From assembly GCA_045647785.1 (NCBI GenBank), contig JAZRMU010000082.1, positions 1 through 18,219 of the forward strand: DNA of 18,219 nucleotides. Reading direction: 5' to 3'. Below, in pieces: positions 1 through 7,914 of the stretch. Under the pieces are notes generated by a model. The model saw only the letters and a program-made list of their open reading frames with translations. It had not been told where the DNA came from and searched no databases. Position 1 is the stretch's first letter, and each line of letters starts with the position of its first letter. This DNA is from SIG565 sp045647785. Lineage in GTDB: Bacteria > Bacillota > Clostridia > Oscillospirales > Acutalibacteraceae. The position numbers and the translations under genes were made by a program.

Positions 1-1789
1 TGATGCGAGCAAATGCACCGTAAGAAGTTAGGCTAACGATGGTTACATTTACTGTATCGTCAAGACGATATGTGTTGTTGAAAATTACCCACGGATTATC
101 CTCGGGCTTTTTGTAGCCGAGAGAAATCTTTTTCTTTTCAAAGTCGATTTCCTTAATGTAAACCTCAACCTCATCGCCAACTAAAACAACCTCTGACGGA
201 TTCTTGATTCTTGCCCAAGAAAGCTCGGAGATATGTATCATACCGTCAACTCCGCCGATATCAACGAATGCACCGTATGATGTGAGGGACTTAACTGTAC
301 CCTTAATGCGGTCGCCAACTGCGATAGACTCCCAAACCTTTGCTTCGGCAGCCTTCTTAGCCTCAATAAGCACGCTCTTGATAGAGCCTACTGCCCTGCG
401 ACCACGACCGATTTCGATTACACGGAACTGCACCTCTTTACCCTTAAGCTCGGCAATATCCTCGCTCTTATAAAGGGTTGCAAGTGAAGCAGGAACGAAT
501 ACGCGCGCACCCTCGGTGCTAACGATTACGCCACCCTTGATAACCTCTGTTACAGTACCTGTTAAAATTTCAGCATTTTCCTTTGCGCTTACTATATTAT
601 CCCAACCGGCAATAGCATCATAACGCTTCTTGGAAAGCATAGCTGTGCCCTCCTGGTCGTTAGTGCGCATAATGATAAGATTTAACTTATCGCCGATTGC
701 AACTTCCTTTTTAAGGTCAACCTCGCTGAATGAGAACTCATCGCGGGTTATGTAGCCTGTAAGTCCGCGGCCATAATCGACCTGAACATCAGTATCGGTA
801 ACGGCAAGAACTATGCCAACTACCTTTTTGTCATCATTGAGTGAGCTTAAAGAAGCCTCAAATGCCTCCTCATCGGTCATCTCATCAAAACTTTTTTGAG
901 CGATTTCTTGTTCCTCGGCAATCTGCTCGTTAACCGGTTCAAAATTTTCCATGGTATTAATTACCTCCTTTATTATGCCTGCCGGCGTTGACGCACCGGC
1001 TATAACCCCTACGCTGCTTCCACCTATAAAAAATTCCTTTTGCAGTTCTGCTGCGGTCTCGATTAAATAAGTGTTTTTACAAAAGGACGAACAAACATCA
1101 AAAAGCTTTGCTGTATTCGAACTGTGCCGCCCCCCTATTACTATCATAATATCGTGGGTGCGGGCTAGCTCGGCTGCCTCTTGCTGACGCACGGATGTAG
1201 CATTACATATTGTATCAAAAATTTCGGCATTTGTACATACCTTTTTTGAAATTTTACAGCAATTTTCAAATATTTTTTTATTAAAAGTGGTCTGAGAAAC
1301 AACAGAAACGGCTTTTTTCTGCTCATCGCTTAATTTTTCGAGTATTTTTTCAAGCTCCGACTCACTCGAAAATACGCGATATTCCCCATTTATATGACCT
1401 ATTATTCCCTTTACCTCGTGGTGCTTGCTGTCGCCCGCAACGAGGATAAGTCTGCCATTCGCCGACTGCTCGCTTACAATTTTATGTATTTTTGCAACGA
1501 AGGGGCAGGTGGCATCGCTCACCCTTATGCCGCACTCTGAAGCCAAAGAAAGGGTGCTTTCGGGCACTCCGTGCGAACGGATTACCAACACCTCATTATC
1601 CTCGCAGTCCCTTGGGCTGTCAACTATTCTGACGCCCTTGCTTTCAAGCTCGGCTACAAGCTGGGGATTATGGATTATAGGACCTAGTGTGCAGACCCTT
1701 TCTCCGCTTGCCAGCAGCTCGTAAACCATATTAACAGCGCGATTCACACCGAAGCAAAATCCCGCTGTTTTGGCTAGTGTTATTTTCAA
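1..1789 (-). CDS. ispH: Bifunctional IspH (HMBPP reductase) / S1-domain protein, 3' end beyond window
   Basis: The first 279 residues are IspH, the last enzyme of the MEP pathway, which reduces HMBPP to IPP and DMAPP with a 4Fe-4S cluster. Visible landmarks are the cluster cysteines C12 (GFCFGV), C95 (DATCP) and C195 (TICNAT), the substrate histidines H40 and H124, the catalytic Glu E125 in HHEV, and SQTT near 165-168. The frame runs on without a stop into S1 repeats: about 321-389, 407-470, 491-560 (typical SYGAFVDIGG and IHISELSW) and a fourth cut by the window edge. A TTG start at 1789 is chosen because the next ATG lies beyond C12; GGAG sits 8 bases upstream. It follows cmk after 13 bases and is the last visible gene of its operon. 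IspH-S1 fusions are known in Clostridia. S1 repeats bind RNA; whether this is the ribosomal S1 of the cell is inferred. Confidence 0.95.
   Translation of the reverse strand, partial: MKITLAKTAGFCFGVNRAVNMVYELLASGERVCTLGPIIHNPQLVAELESKGVRIVDSPRDCEDNEVLVIRSHGVPESTLSLASECGIRVSDATCPFVAKIHKIVSEQSANGRLILVAGDSKHHEVKGIIGHINGEYRVFSSESELEKILEKLSDEQKKAVSVVSQTTFNKKIFENCCKISKKVCTNAEIFDTICNATSVRQQEAAELARTHDIMIVIGGRHSSNTAKLFDVCSSFCKNTYLIETAAELQKEFFIGGSSVGVIAGASTPAGIIKEVINTMENFEPVNEQIAEEQEIAQKSFDEMTDEEAFEASLSSLNDDKKVVGIVLAVTDTDVQVDYGRGLTGYITRDEFSFSEVDLKKEVAIGDKLNLIIMRTNDQEGTAMLSKKRYDAIAGWDNIVSAKENAEILTGTVTEVIKGGVIVSTEGARVFVPASLATLYKSEDIAELKGKEVQFRVIEIGRGRRAVGSIKSVLIEAKKAAEAKVWESIAVGDRIKGTVKSLTSYGAFVDIGGVDGMIHISELSWARIKNPSEVVLVGDEVEVYIKEIDFEKKKISLGYKKPEDNPWVIFNNTYRLDDTVNVTIVSLTSYGAFARI
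953..971 (-). promoter_or_regulatory. Possible internal ribosome site at the IspH/S1 junction
   Basis: On the minus strand AAAGGAGG (964-971) is followed 11 bases later by an in-frame ATG at 952-950, which is codon 280 of the fusion and the first residue after the IspH domain. Initiation here would yield a free S1-repeat protein starting MENFEP. The AAGGAGGT bases also encode the conserved IspH C-terminal residues IKEV, so the match may be partly forced by protein sequence. The spacing is a little long. Function is inferred. Confidence 0.4.
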
Positions 1790-1802
1790 ATTATTCACTC
1801 CG

Positions 1803-2465
1803 TTAAATCTTCTCTTTAATAATTCCTATAAGCAGCGCAACCGATTCATCAAGTGCTTTATCACTTGTATCAACATATACCGAATCCTCCGCAGGCTTTA
1901 AGGGCGCTATCTCGCGGTGAGAATCGTTATAATCGCGCAGCTCAATATCCTTGAGAACCTCATCATAGGTTACCTGCTCGCCTTTTTCTATAAGCTCTTT
2001 ATAGCGGCGTTTGGCACGAACAGCAGCAGATGCGGTTAAAAATATTTTAATTTGGGCATTGGGCAGCACAACGGTGCCTATATCTCTGCCATCCATAATA
2101 ATATTATTTTGGTCTGCAATTTTGCGCTGCATATCGAGCAAATACGCACGCACTGCGGGCTTTGCCGATACTGCCGACGCCATCATTGAGGCTTCGGGGG
2201 TACGGATAGCCTCGGATACATCCTCTCCATCAAGGAAAACATGCTGCACACCGTCTATATACCCGAAATTAACCTCGGTTTTCGATAAAACATCCTCTAA
2301 ATTGCAGTTAAGCGAGGTATCAAAACCGAGCCTTGAAAACTTCAGCCCCGTTGCGCGGTAGAGCGCACCTGTATCAACATACAAAAAGCCAAGTCTTTTT
2401 GCTGCTGCCTTTGCTATTGTGCTTTTGCCTGCTCCTGCAGGTCCGTCTATTGCTACTGCTATCAT
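1803..2465 (-). CDS. cmk: Cytidylate kinase
   Basis: This 220-residue cytosolic enzyme phosphorylates CMP and dCMP with ATP, feeding CDP/dCDP to RNA, DNA and phospholipid synthesis. The sequence opens with a P-loop, GPAGAGKST, at residues 8-16, followed by YVDTGALYR for nucleotide recognition, MDGRDIGTVV in the middle and the RRYKEL lid region. Length is normal for the family. The ATG at 2465 overlaps the stop of the upstream flavoprotein gene as ATGA, and AGGAGG lies 9 bases upstream inside that gene, so the two are probably translationally coupled. Cmk next to ispH and S1 is a conserved arrangement in Clostridia, and cmk-rpsA neighbourhoods occur well outside Firmicutes. Confidence 0.97.
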   Translation of the reverse strand: MIAVAIDGPAGAGKSTIAKAAAKRLGFLYVDTGALYRATGLKFSRLGFDTSLNCNLEDVLSKTEVNFGYIDGVQHVFLDGEDVSEAIRTPEASMMASAVSAKPAVRAYLLDMQRKIADQNNIIMDGRDIGTVVLPNAQIKIFLTASAAVRAKRRYKELIEKGEQVTYDEVLKDIELRDYNDSHREIAPLKPAEDSVYVDTSDKALDESVALLIGIIKEKI

Positions 2466-3694
2466 TCTATACTTCCTCCTGCTAATGCGCCGGTTGAAAA
2501 CGCTATCTGTAAATTAAAGCCGCCCGTGTAGGCATCTACATCGATTATTTCGCCCGCAAAATAAAGTCCCTCCACCAGCTTTGACTGCATTGTTTTGGGG
2601 TCGATTTCAGACACCTTTATGCCACCGCTGGTTATTATTGCCTCTTCAATATCGCGGAATCCCGTTGGGTGCAGCGTTAAATTTTTAAGAGTGTGCGACA
2701 ACTGCAGGCGCTGCTGCTTTGTTATATTGCTCACCTTTATATCATGTGCAAGACCTGCCGCTTTTATTATAACCGGAATTAAACTTTTAGGCATAAGCTT
2801 ATCAAGACTGTTGCCTAAAATTTTACCGCTGTTCTCTGCGAAATCACGCTGAACTCGAGCATCGAGTTGCTCCTCGGTAAGAGCGGGCTTTAAATCGATT
2901 ACCAAAGTATACTCCGAAAAGTCGCCCCGCCTTATATGCGCCGAGGCGCTGAGCACGAGCGGCCCCGATACGCCGAAATGAGTAAACAGCATTTCGCCCA
3001 GCGACTCGAAAAGCGGTTTTTTCTTATCGTTTTTATAGAGCGACAGCGTTACATTTTTAAGCGTGAGCCCCGAAAGCGCGGTGCAAAAGCCCTCGTGAAT
3101 TTTAATGGGCACCAATGATGGCAGCAGCTCGGTTACGGTATGTCCCAGCTCCGATGCCATTCGGTAGCCGTCGCCTGTTGAGCCTGTTAACGGATAGGAT
3201 TTACCGCCCGTTGCGAGAATGACAGCATCACATTTTGCGACTTCACCGTTTTCAAATTTGATAGCCGATACTTTGCTTTCTTCTTCGATAATCGCTGCGA
3301 CCGATTTGAAAACAAACTTAACACCGTTTGCCTTCGCCACCCGCACGAGTGCGTCTACAATGTCAACCGATTTATCACTTACAGGGAAAACGCGGTTGCC
3401 GCGCTCGGTTTTAAGCGGTACACCCGCATTTTCGAAAAACTGAATGGTATCGGCAGCAGAAAAATTATTAAAGGCGGAATATAAAAATTTGCCATTTTTG
3501 GTTACATTAGCAATCAGCGTTTCATTGCCTGAGTTATTAGTAACATTACATCTTCCCTTGCCCGTTATCATAACCTTGCGGCAGGGGCGCTCCTTTTTCT
3601 CAAACACAGTTACACTATGTCCCATTTCCGCGGCCTTGATAGCCGCCATTACACCTGCGGCACCGCCGCCTATGACTGCAACCTGCTTTGGCAA
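2462..3694 (-). CDS. HI0933/BaiN/RdsA-family FAD-dependent oxidoreductase
   Basis: A 410-residue flavoprotein. It begins with a dinucleotide-binding fold (VIGGGAAG, residues 7-14, ending in VFEKK) and carries the family signatures GKGRCNVTN (45-53) and ATGGKSYPLTGSTGDGY (161-177), plus a C-terminal FAD motif around 374-402 (FAGEIIDVDAYTGGFN). Databases call relatives 'aminoacetone oxidase family' or BaiN; the E. coli homologue YhiN has been reported as RdsA, a 23S rRNA dihydrouridine synthase, so an rRNA-modifying role is plausible here beside an S1 gene but is inference. Start is TTG at 3694, with AGGAGG 7 bases upstream. First gene of the operon with cmk and ispH-S1, directly downstream of a good promoter. 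Family assignment is firm; substrate is not. Confidence 0.92.
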   Translation of the reverse strand: MPKQVAVIGGGAAGVMAAIKAAEMGHSVTVFEKKERPCRKVMITGKGRCNVTNNSGNETLIANVTKNGKFLYSAFNNFSAADTIQFFENAGVPLKTERGNRVFPVSDKSVDIVDALVRVAKANGVKFVFKSVAAIIEEESKVSAIKFENGEVAKCDAVILATGGKSYPLTGSTGDGYRMASELGHTVTELLPSLVPIKIHEGFCTALSGLTLKNVTLSLYKNDKKKPLFESLGEMLFTHFGVSGPLVLSASAHIRRGDFSEYTLVIDLKPALTEEQLDARVQRDFAENSGKILGNSLDKLMPKSLIPVIIKAAGLAHDIKVSNITKQQRLQLSHTLKNLTLHPTGFRDIEEAIITSGGIKVSEIDPKTMQSKLVEGLYFAGEIIDVDAYTGGFNLQIAFSTGALAGGSIE

Positions 3695-3728
3695 TTCAAT
3701 TCCTCCTTTACTATATCTCTAAATATAT

Positions 3729-3757
3729 ATTTTATCAAAAAAATGCTTATTTGTAAA
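3729..3757 (-). promoter_or_regulatory. Sigma-A-type promoter for the flavoprotein-cmk-ispH operon
   Basis: Minus-strand -35 TTTACA (3752-3757), 17-base spacer, -10 TAAAAT (3729-3734), about 35 bases ahead of the TTG start. The -35 box lies in the T-rich tail of the rny terminator, so the two operons are packed tightly but transcribed independently. Confidence 0.7.
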
Positions 3758-3789
3758 GAAAAATCCCCACAGTTTCTGCTGTGGGGATT
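3758..3789 (-). terminator. Rho-independent terminator of rny
   Basis: A perfect 11-bp stem (3762-3772 with 3779-3789, AATCCCCACAG and its complement) with a 6-base loop. On the minus strand it begins 4 bases after the rny stop codon and is followed by a T-rich tail. Confidence 0.9.
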
Positions 3790-3793
3790 AATT

Positions 3794-5344
3794 TTATTTA
3801 GCGTAGTCAACAGCGCGATTTTCGCGGATAACATTAACCTTAATCTGACCCGGATACTCAAGCTCGTTTTCGAACTTTTGAGCAATTTCGTGAGCAATAA
3901 TCACCATTTGGTCATCATTCACCATTTCGGGCTTAACGATAATGCGAACCTCACGACCCGCCTGAATTGCATAGGAGCGTTCAACACCCTTGAAGGAATT
4001 GGCGATTTCCTCAAGTTTTTCAAGACGCTTAATGTAATTCTCAATATTCTCGCGGCGAGCGCCCGGGCGAGCAGCTGAAATTGCATCTGCAGCCTGAACA
4101 ATGCAAGCAATAACGGTTTTTGCCTCTACCTCACCGTGGTGAGCATGTATAGCGTGGATAATATCCTCGTTTTCCTTATACTTTCTTGCAGCCTCAACAC
4201 CGAGCTGAATATGTGAGCCCTCCTGCTCGTGGTCAAGAGCCTTACCGATATCATGCAGCAGACCTGCGCGCTTTGCAAGTGTTACATTAGCACCGATTTC
4301 TGCAGCGATAAGACCTGATAAATGGCACACCTCGAGCGAATGATTAAGGACACTCTGACCATAGCTTGTGCGATATTTCAGCTTGCCGAGAAGCTTAATA
4401 AGCTCGGGGTGCAGGTTGCGAACGCCCGCTTCGAGCATTACGCGCTCACCCTCCTGCTTAATGGTGGCCTCAACCTCGGCAGTAGCCTTATTTATCATTT
4501 CCTCGATTCTTGCGGGATGAATTCTACCATCCTGAATGAGTTTTTCAAGCGATAAACGGGCAATTTCGCGCCTTACGGGGTCGAAGCAGGAAACTGTGAT
4601 AGCTTCTGGAGTATCATCGATAATAAGGTCAGCACCTGTCGCTGTTTCGAGCGCACGGATATTTCTACCCTCACGACCGATGATTCTACCCTTCATTTCA
4701 TCGTTCGGCAGTTCAACTACAGATACGGTGATTTCAGAGGTATGGTCAGCAGCACAACGCTGGATAGCCTGACCCACAATTTCGCGAGCAAGCTTTTCGG
4801 ACTCCTCTTTAGTCTGACGCTCATACTCGAGAATTTTAATCGCTTTTTCGTGGTTAAGTTCTCCGTCGAGCATTGTGAGAAGGTGGTCCTTCGCCTGCTG
4901 CTTGGTAAAGCCCGAGATTTTTTCAAGCATTTCGATTTGTGAACGCTTGATTACCTCGCACTCCTCAATTTTTACATCGATTTCCTTGGCTTTTAACGCT
5001 AATTTTTCTTCTTTAGCTTCCAAATTTTCAATTTTTCTGTCAAGAGCCTCCTCCTTCTGCTGCAGGCGGTTTTCACTTCTCTGAACATCGCTTCTGCGCT
5101 CACGAAGGTCTTTCTCGGTTTCCTGACGAAGCTTGAACACTTCGTCCTTCGCCTCGATTAAAAGCTCTTTTTTCTTGGTTTCGGCGTTTTTAATAGCATC
5201 ATTAAGAATGCGGCGTGCCTCTTCCTTTGCGGTGCCAATGGCTGTTTTATCAGCCTTTGCTCTGAATGCAGAGCCGCCAAAGAAGCCAACAACGCCTAAA
5301 ACGACAGCTACTACGCCACCGATTACATACGGCATAAATGGCAT
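3794..5344 (-). CDS. rny: Ribonuclease Y
   Basis: RNase Y is the membrane-anchored endoribonuclease that starts mRNA decay in many Firmicutes. The 516-residue protein (normal size) has an N-terminal transmembrane segment (about 6-24), a long charged coiled coil (about 30-195), a KH RNA-binding domain with GRIIGREGRNIRALE from residue 219, and an HD hydrolase domain with H335 (LNHSLEVCHL) and the HD pair at 364-365 (GLLHDIGKALDHE). I chose the ATG at 5344 because GAGGTG lies 9 bases upstream; a GTG four codons earlier (5356) overlaps that ribosome site and is less likely. It is monocistronic: a terminator follows, and the upstream side is a divergent intergenic region shared with pgsA. Confidence 0.97.
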   Translation of the reverse strand: MPFMPYVIGGVVAVVLGVVGFFGGSAFRAKADKTAIGTAKEEARRILNDAIKNAETKKKELLIEAKDEVFKLRQETEKDLRERRSDVQRSENRLQQKEEALDRKIENLEAKEEKLALKAKEIDVKIEECEVIKRSQIEMLEKISGFTKQQAKDHLLTMLDGELNHEKAIKILEYERQTKEESEKLAREIVGQAIQRCAADHTSEITVSVVELPNDEMKGRIIGREGRNIRALETATGADLIIDDTPEAITVSCFDPVRREIARLSLEKLIQDGRIHPARIEEMINKATAEVEATIKQEGERVMLEAGVRNLHPELIKLLGKLKYRTSYGQSVLNHSLEVCHLSGLIAAEIGANVTLAKRAGLLHDIGKALDHEQEGSHIQLGVEAARKYKENEDIIHAIHAHHGEVEAKTVIACIVQAADAISAARPGARRENIENYIKRLEKLEEIANSFKGVERSYAIQAGREVRIIVKPEMVNDDQMVIIAHEIAQKFENELEYPGQIKVNVIRENRAVDYAK

Positions 5345-5436
5345 TTTACAATGCACCTCTTTTCTATATAATTACGACTTAAAACGGGGTCGTATTTACC
5401 CGGATATGTATTTATCAAAAACCGTTCGCCATACGG

Positions 5437-5442
5437 ATTATA
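5437..5442 (-). promoter_or_regulatory. Candidate -10 box for rny
   Basis: A perfect TATAAT on the minus strand about 93 bases upstream of the rny start. No convincing -35 hexamer lies 16-18 bases further up, so the assignment is weak; rny must nonetheless be transcribed from somewhere in 5345-5576. Confidence 0.35.
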
Positions 5443-5522
5443 TAAAACTTATCTTTTACATTTTACCATTTATACGCCCCTATGTCAAGCGAATATACCA
5501 CATAATGTGTTCAATTCACAAA

Positions 5523-5558
5523 TTGTTTATAGATTTTTTTGGAATATTATGGTACAAT
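5523..5558 (+). promoter_or_regulatory. Candidate promoter for pgsA
   Basis: Two overlapping solutions are visible: TTGTTT (5523-5528) with TATTAT (5545-5550) at 16-base spacing, and an extended -10, TGGTACAAT (5550-5558), with only a weak -35. Either would start transcription 10-25 bases upstream of the pgsA ATG. The rest of the 232-base divergent region with rny is AT-rich, and I see no other clear signal in it. Confidence 0.5.
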
Positions 5559-5576
5559 AAATCGGGTGATAAAATT

Positions 5577-6140
5577 ATGAATTTGAAAATTACCAAAAAA
5601 GATATTTTTACTATACCTAATTTCTTAAGCCTTGTGCGTCTGCTTTTGATACCGCTTATTGTGTGGATTTATATCGCACTGCAGAACTACACACTGACTG
5701 TGATTTTGGTGTTCATTTCAGGTGTTACCGATATAATTGACGGCTTTATTGCCCGCACCTTTAATATGGTGTCGGACGTTGGCAAGGTGCTCGACCCTGT
5801 TGCAGACAAGCTAACACAGGCGGCTCTTATGTTTTGCCTAACGGTGCGCTATCCGCTATTATGGGTGCCGATAATAATTTTTATTATTAAAGAAACCTTT
5901 ATGCTGCTTTTCGGATACATAACACTCGAGCTTACCGACAAAATCAACAGTGCCCGCTGGTACGGCAAGGTCAATACCGCAACGCTTTATCTTTCTATGT
6001 CGATGCTGATTTTCTTTCCCGACATTCCCGCGGATTTCGCCTCTTTCCTAATCGGCTTCTGTGTAGCGGTTATGCTGGTTACGCTCATCCTCTACATTGG
6101 ATTTTACATTAATATACTAACAAAAAAGCATCAGGACTAA
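5577..6140 (+). CDS. pgsA: CDP-diacylglycerol--glycerol-3-phosphate 3-phosphatidyltransferase
   Basis: This integral membrane enzyme makes phosphatidylglycerol phosphate from CDP-diacylglycerol and glycerol 3-phosphate, the committed step to phosphatidylglycerol and cardiolipin. The 187-residue product carries the full CDP-alcohol phosphatidyltransferase signature: D52, D55-G56, A59-R60, G69, D73 and D77, which hold the metals and CDP group. Hydrophobic segments follow throughout, and the start IPNFLSLVRLLLIP is typical of PgsA. The open frame continues 148 codons upstream, but that part is antisense to the start of rny; the ATG at 5577 has GGGTGAT upstream and gives the normal family length. 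Its last codons form one arm of a shared terminator. Other members of the superfamily are possible, but the N terminus and size favour PgsA. Confidence 0.93.
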   Translation: MNLKITKKDIFTIPNFLSLVRLLLIPLIVWIYIALQNYTLTVILVFISGVTDIIDGFIARTFNMVSDVGKVLDPVADKLTQAALMFCLTVRYPLLWVPIIIFIIKETFMLLFGYITLELTDKINSARWYGKVNTATLYLSMSMLIFFPDIPADFASFLIGFCVAVMLVTLILYIGFYINILTKKHQD

Positions 6141-6154
6141 CACCCTGATGCTTT
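6125..6154. terminator. Bidirectional terminator between pgsA and the EamA gene
   Basis: A perfect 11-bp stem (6125-6135 AAAGCATCAGG with 6144-6154) and 8-base loop. A T-rich stretch follows on the plus strand and a T-run on the minus strand. The stop codons of both convergent genes (plus TAA 6138-6140, minus TAG 6139-6137) lie in the loop, so each arm codes for the last residues of one protein. Confidence 0.9.
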
Positions 6155-7057
6155 ATTTTTCGGAAATTCAATTTGTGAAATTATTATGCCTGCAAAAATT
6201 ACTGCACAGCCGATGTATGAGCGAAGGCTCATATTGTCGATACCGAAAACAGCACCGCCGATAGCGGCGAATACCGATTCAAGGGATAGAATAATAGCGG
6301 CGTATGTGGGATTAGCTCCACGCTGACCGAGCACCTGACAGGTGTATGCGATACCCGATGAGCAGATGCCCACATATAAAAGCGGCAAGCCGACAGCGGC
6401 TATCTGCTGCGGCGCTGCAGACAGCGTTACACCGCCTGCTGTGAATGCGAGAAGCATACCTATTACCCCCGCGGTTAAAAACTGCATTGCCGAAAATTTA
6501 ATTGGGCTTACCTTTTCGATAAATCTATCAATAGTGAGTATATGCAGCGCCCAAAAAATAGCGCCTATAAATATCACTATATCCGAAAAGCCGATACTGC
6601 CTATACCGTCGGTTACGCTTAAAAGGTAAAGTCCCGCAAGGGCACAAATTGCACCGATGCATACATTAAGTCCCGTTTTTTTGCGAAAAAACAAAAAGTA
6701 GAATATCGGAACTAAAACTGTGTAAATGCCGGTTATAAACCCTGCCTTACCTGCACTTGGGCTTATGTTTATGCCCCACTGCTGCAGAGCCGATGCGATA
6801 AACAAAATTGTTCCGCAAACAGCACCGCCAAGCGCCGTTATTTTGCCGCTTGGCTTTTTCTCTGCCCTTTTTTCACTCTTGTTTTCAAGCAATAGAATGA
6901 CCGGCAAAAGGGACAAAGAGCCCAGCAAAAATCTGGCGCCGATAAATAAGAATATGTTAATTTTACCCTGCACATTACATTGGGCTACAAATGCAAAGCC
7001 CCAAATAACAGCGGCGGATAACAGAAAGATATTATATTTGAATGCGCTTTTTTTCAT
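6137..7057 (-). CDS. EamA/DMT-family transporter
   Basis: A 306-residue, very hydrophobic protein with about ten transmembrane segments arranged as two EamA repeats (roughly 8-146 and 155-297). The opening AAVIWGFAFVAQ and the first-repeat stretch AGFITGIYTVLVPIFYF are typical of drug/metabolite transporters, which usually export small molecules or amino acids; no substrate can be read from the sequence. The start ATG overlaps the stop of the upstream gene by one base (TAATG) and has only a poor ribosome site, which suggests translational coupling. It is the last gene of the tepA-ftsK operon and converges on pgsA with a 4-base overlap. Confidence 0.92.
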   Translation of the reverse strand: MKKSAFKYNIFLLSAAVIWGFAFVAQCNVQGKINIFLFIGARFLLGSLSLLPVILLLENKSEKRAEKKPSGKITALGGAVCGTILFIASALQQWGINISPSAGKAGFITGIYTVLVPIFYFLFFRKKTGLNVCIGAICALAGLYLLSVTDGIGSIGFSDIVIFIGAIFWALHILTIDRFIEKVSPIKFSAMQFLTAGVIGMLLAFTAGGVTLSAAPQQIAAVGLPLLYVGICSSGIAYTCQVLGQRGANPTYAAIILSLESVFAAIGGAVFGIDNMSLRSYIGCAVIFAGIIISQIEFPKNKASGC

Positions 7058-7914
7058 TACTGCGGTCTCACTATTCTTTCATTCTCAATTTTAAACACTA
7101 TATCACCCATATAATCGGTTCGAAAAATCTGCGTGCCCATAGCCTCAAGTCTTTCCATTACCGTGCTGCTGGGATGACCATAAGAATTACCCTCGCCAAC
7201 CGAAATTGCTGCATATTCGGGTGTTGCAATATCCAAAAAGGCTTTAGAGCTGGAGGTGTTGCTGCCGTGATGACCAACCTTTAAAACATCGCAATCGAAA
7301 TTTATTCCGCTTGCAATTAAATCCTGCTCGGTTTCCTTTTCGGCATCGCCCGAGAAAAGGAACTTATTACCGAATGCGGCTGCCATTATGATAACAGAAC
7401 GATTATTAATATCCTCTTCCTCGCTATCGGTTGCCAATATGGTGAGCTCGAAATCGCCAATATTTATAACAGCACCCTCAACCGCATTATATACCTTTGC
7501 GGAGCTTTTATTTGTGGCGTTTACAATATCGCTGATTTTTTCACCCGCGCCAAATTCGGGCAGCACAACATTTCCGACAGGAACACCCTCAAGCACCTTT
7601 GGAAGCGCACCCGCGTGGTCTGAATGCGAATGCGAGATTATCAATGCATCTAGGCTTTCCACACCATAGGAATAGAGTTTTCTAATAAGATTAGATGCGG
7701 TGATTTCATCGCCCGTATCAATAAGTGCGGCTTTGCCGTTGCTGCATATCAATATACTATCCGCCTGACCGACATCAAGCACCGCTACAAAATCCTCCCC
7801 GTTATCTATTGCAGAATTTTGACCGGTAAAATAAATACCGGTCAAAACAATAGCAAAAACAACTATAACGGCTGCAACAATTTGCAGGGTTAGTTTCCGA
7901 TTTTTACTTCTCAT
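7057..7914 (-). CDS. Membrane-anchored ComEC-like metallo-beta-lactamase-fold hydrolase
   Basis: A 285-residue protein with one N-terminal membrane anchor (about 9-29; no lipobox cysteine) and an extracytoplasmic metallo-beta-lactamase domain. Metal motifs are HSHSDH (95-100), SGDAE (188-192), VGHHGSN (213-219) and GHPSS (247-250 region). LDVGQADSILI near residue 46 and the HHGS motif match the C-terminal nuclease-like domain of the competence protein ComEC, here free of the ComEC channel. Homologues in Clostridia are annotated 'ComEC/Rec2-related' or 'MBL fold hydrolase'. A role in DNA or nucleotide hydrolysis outside the membrane is plausible but unproven. Its ATG overlaps the ftsK stop (ATGA), and its stop overlaps the next start. 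Confidence 0.88.
   Translation of the reverse strand: MRSKNRKLTLQIVAAVIVVFAIVLTGIYFTGQNSAIDNGEDFVAVLDVGQADSILICSNGKAALIDTGDEITASNLIRKLYSYGVESLDALIISHSHSDHAGALPKVLEGVPVGNVVLPEFGAGEKISDIVNATNKSSAKVYNAVEGAVINIGDFELTILATDSEEEDINNRSVIIMAAAFGNKFLFSGDAEKETEQDLIASGINFDCDVLKVGHHGSNTSSSKAFLDIATPEYAAISVGEGNSYGHPSSTVMERLEAMGTQIFRTDYMGDIVFKIENERIVRPQ

Noticed and set aside
3617..4078. 153-codon plus-strand frame across the rny/flavoprotein gap
   Set aside because: It overlaps two conserved genes, the rny terminator and a promoter on the other strand, and shows no protein family pattern.
5499..5509. Short palindrome CACATAATGTG between rny and pgsA
   Set aside because: Five-base arms in AT-rich DNA occur easily by chance, and it matches no operator I can name.
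5133..5576. 148-codon open extension upstream of pgsA in the same frame
   Set aside because: It is antisense to the start of rny and crosses the intergenic promoters; PgsA length, N-terminal pattern and ribosome site all place the start at 5577.
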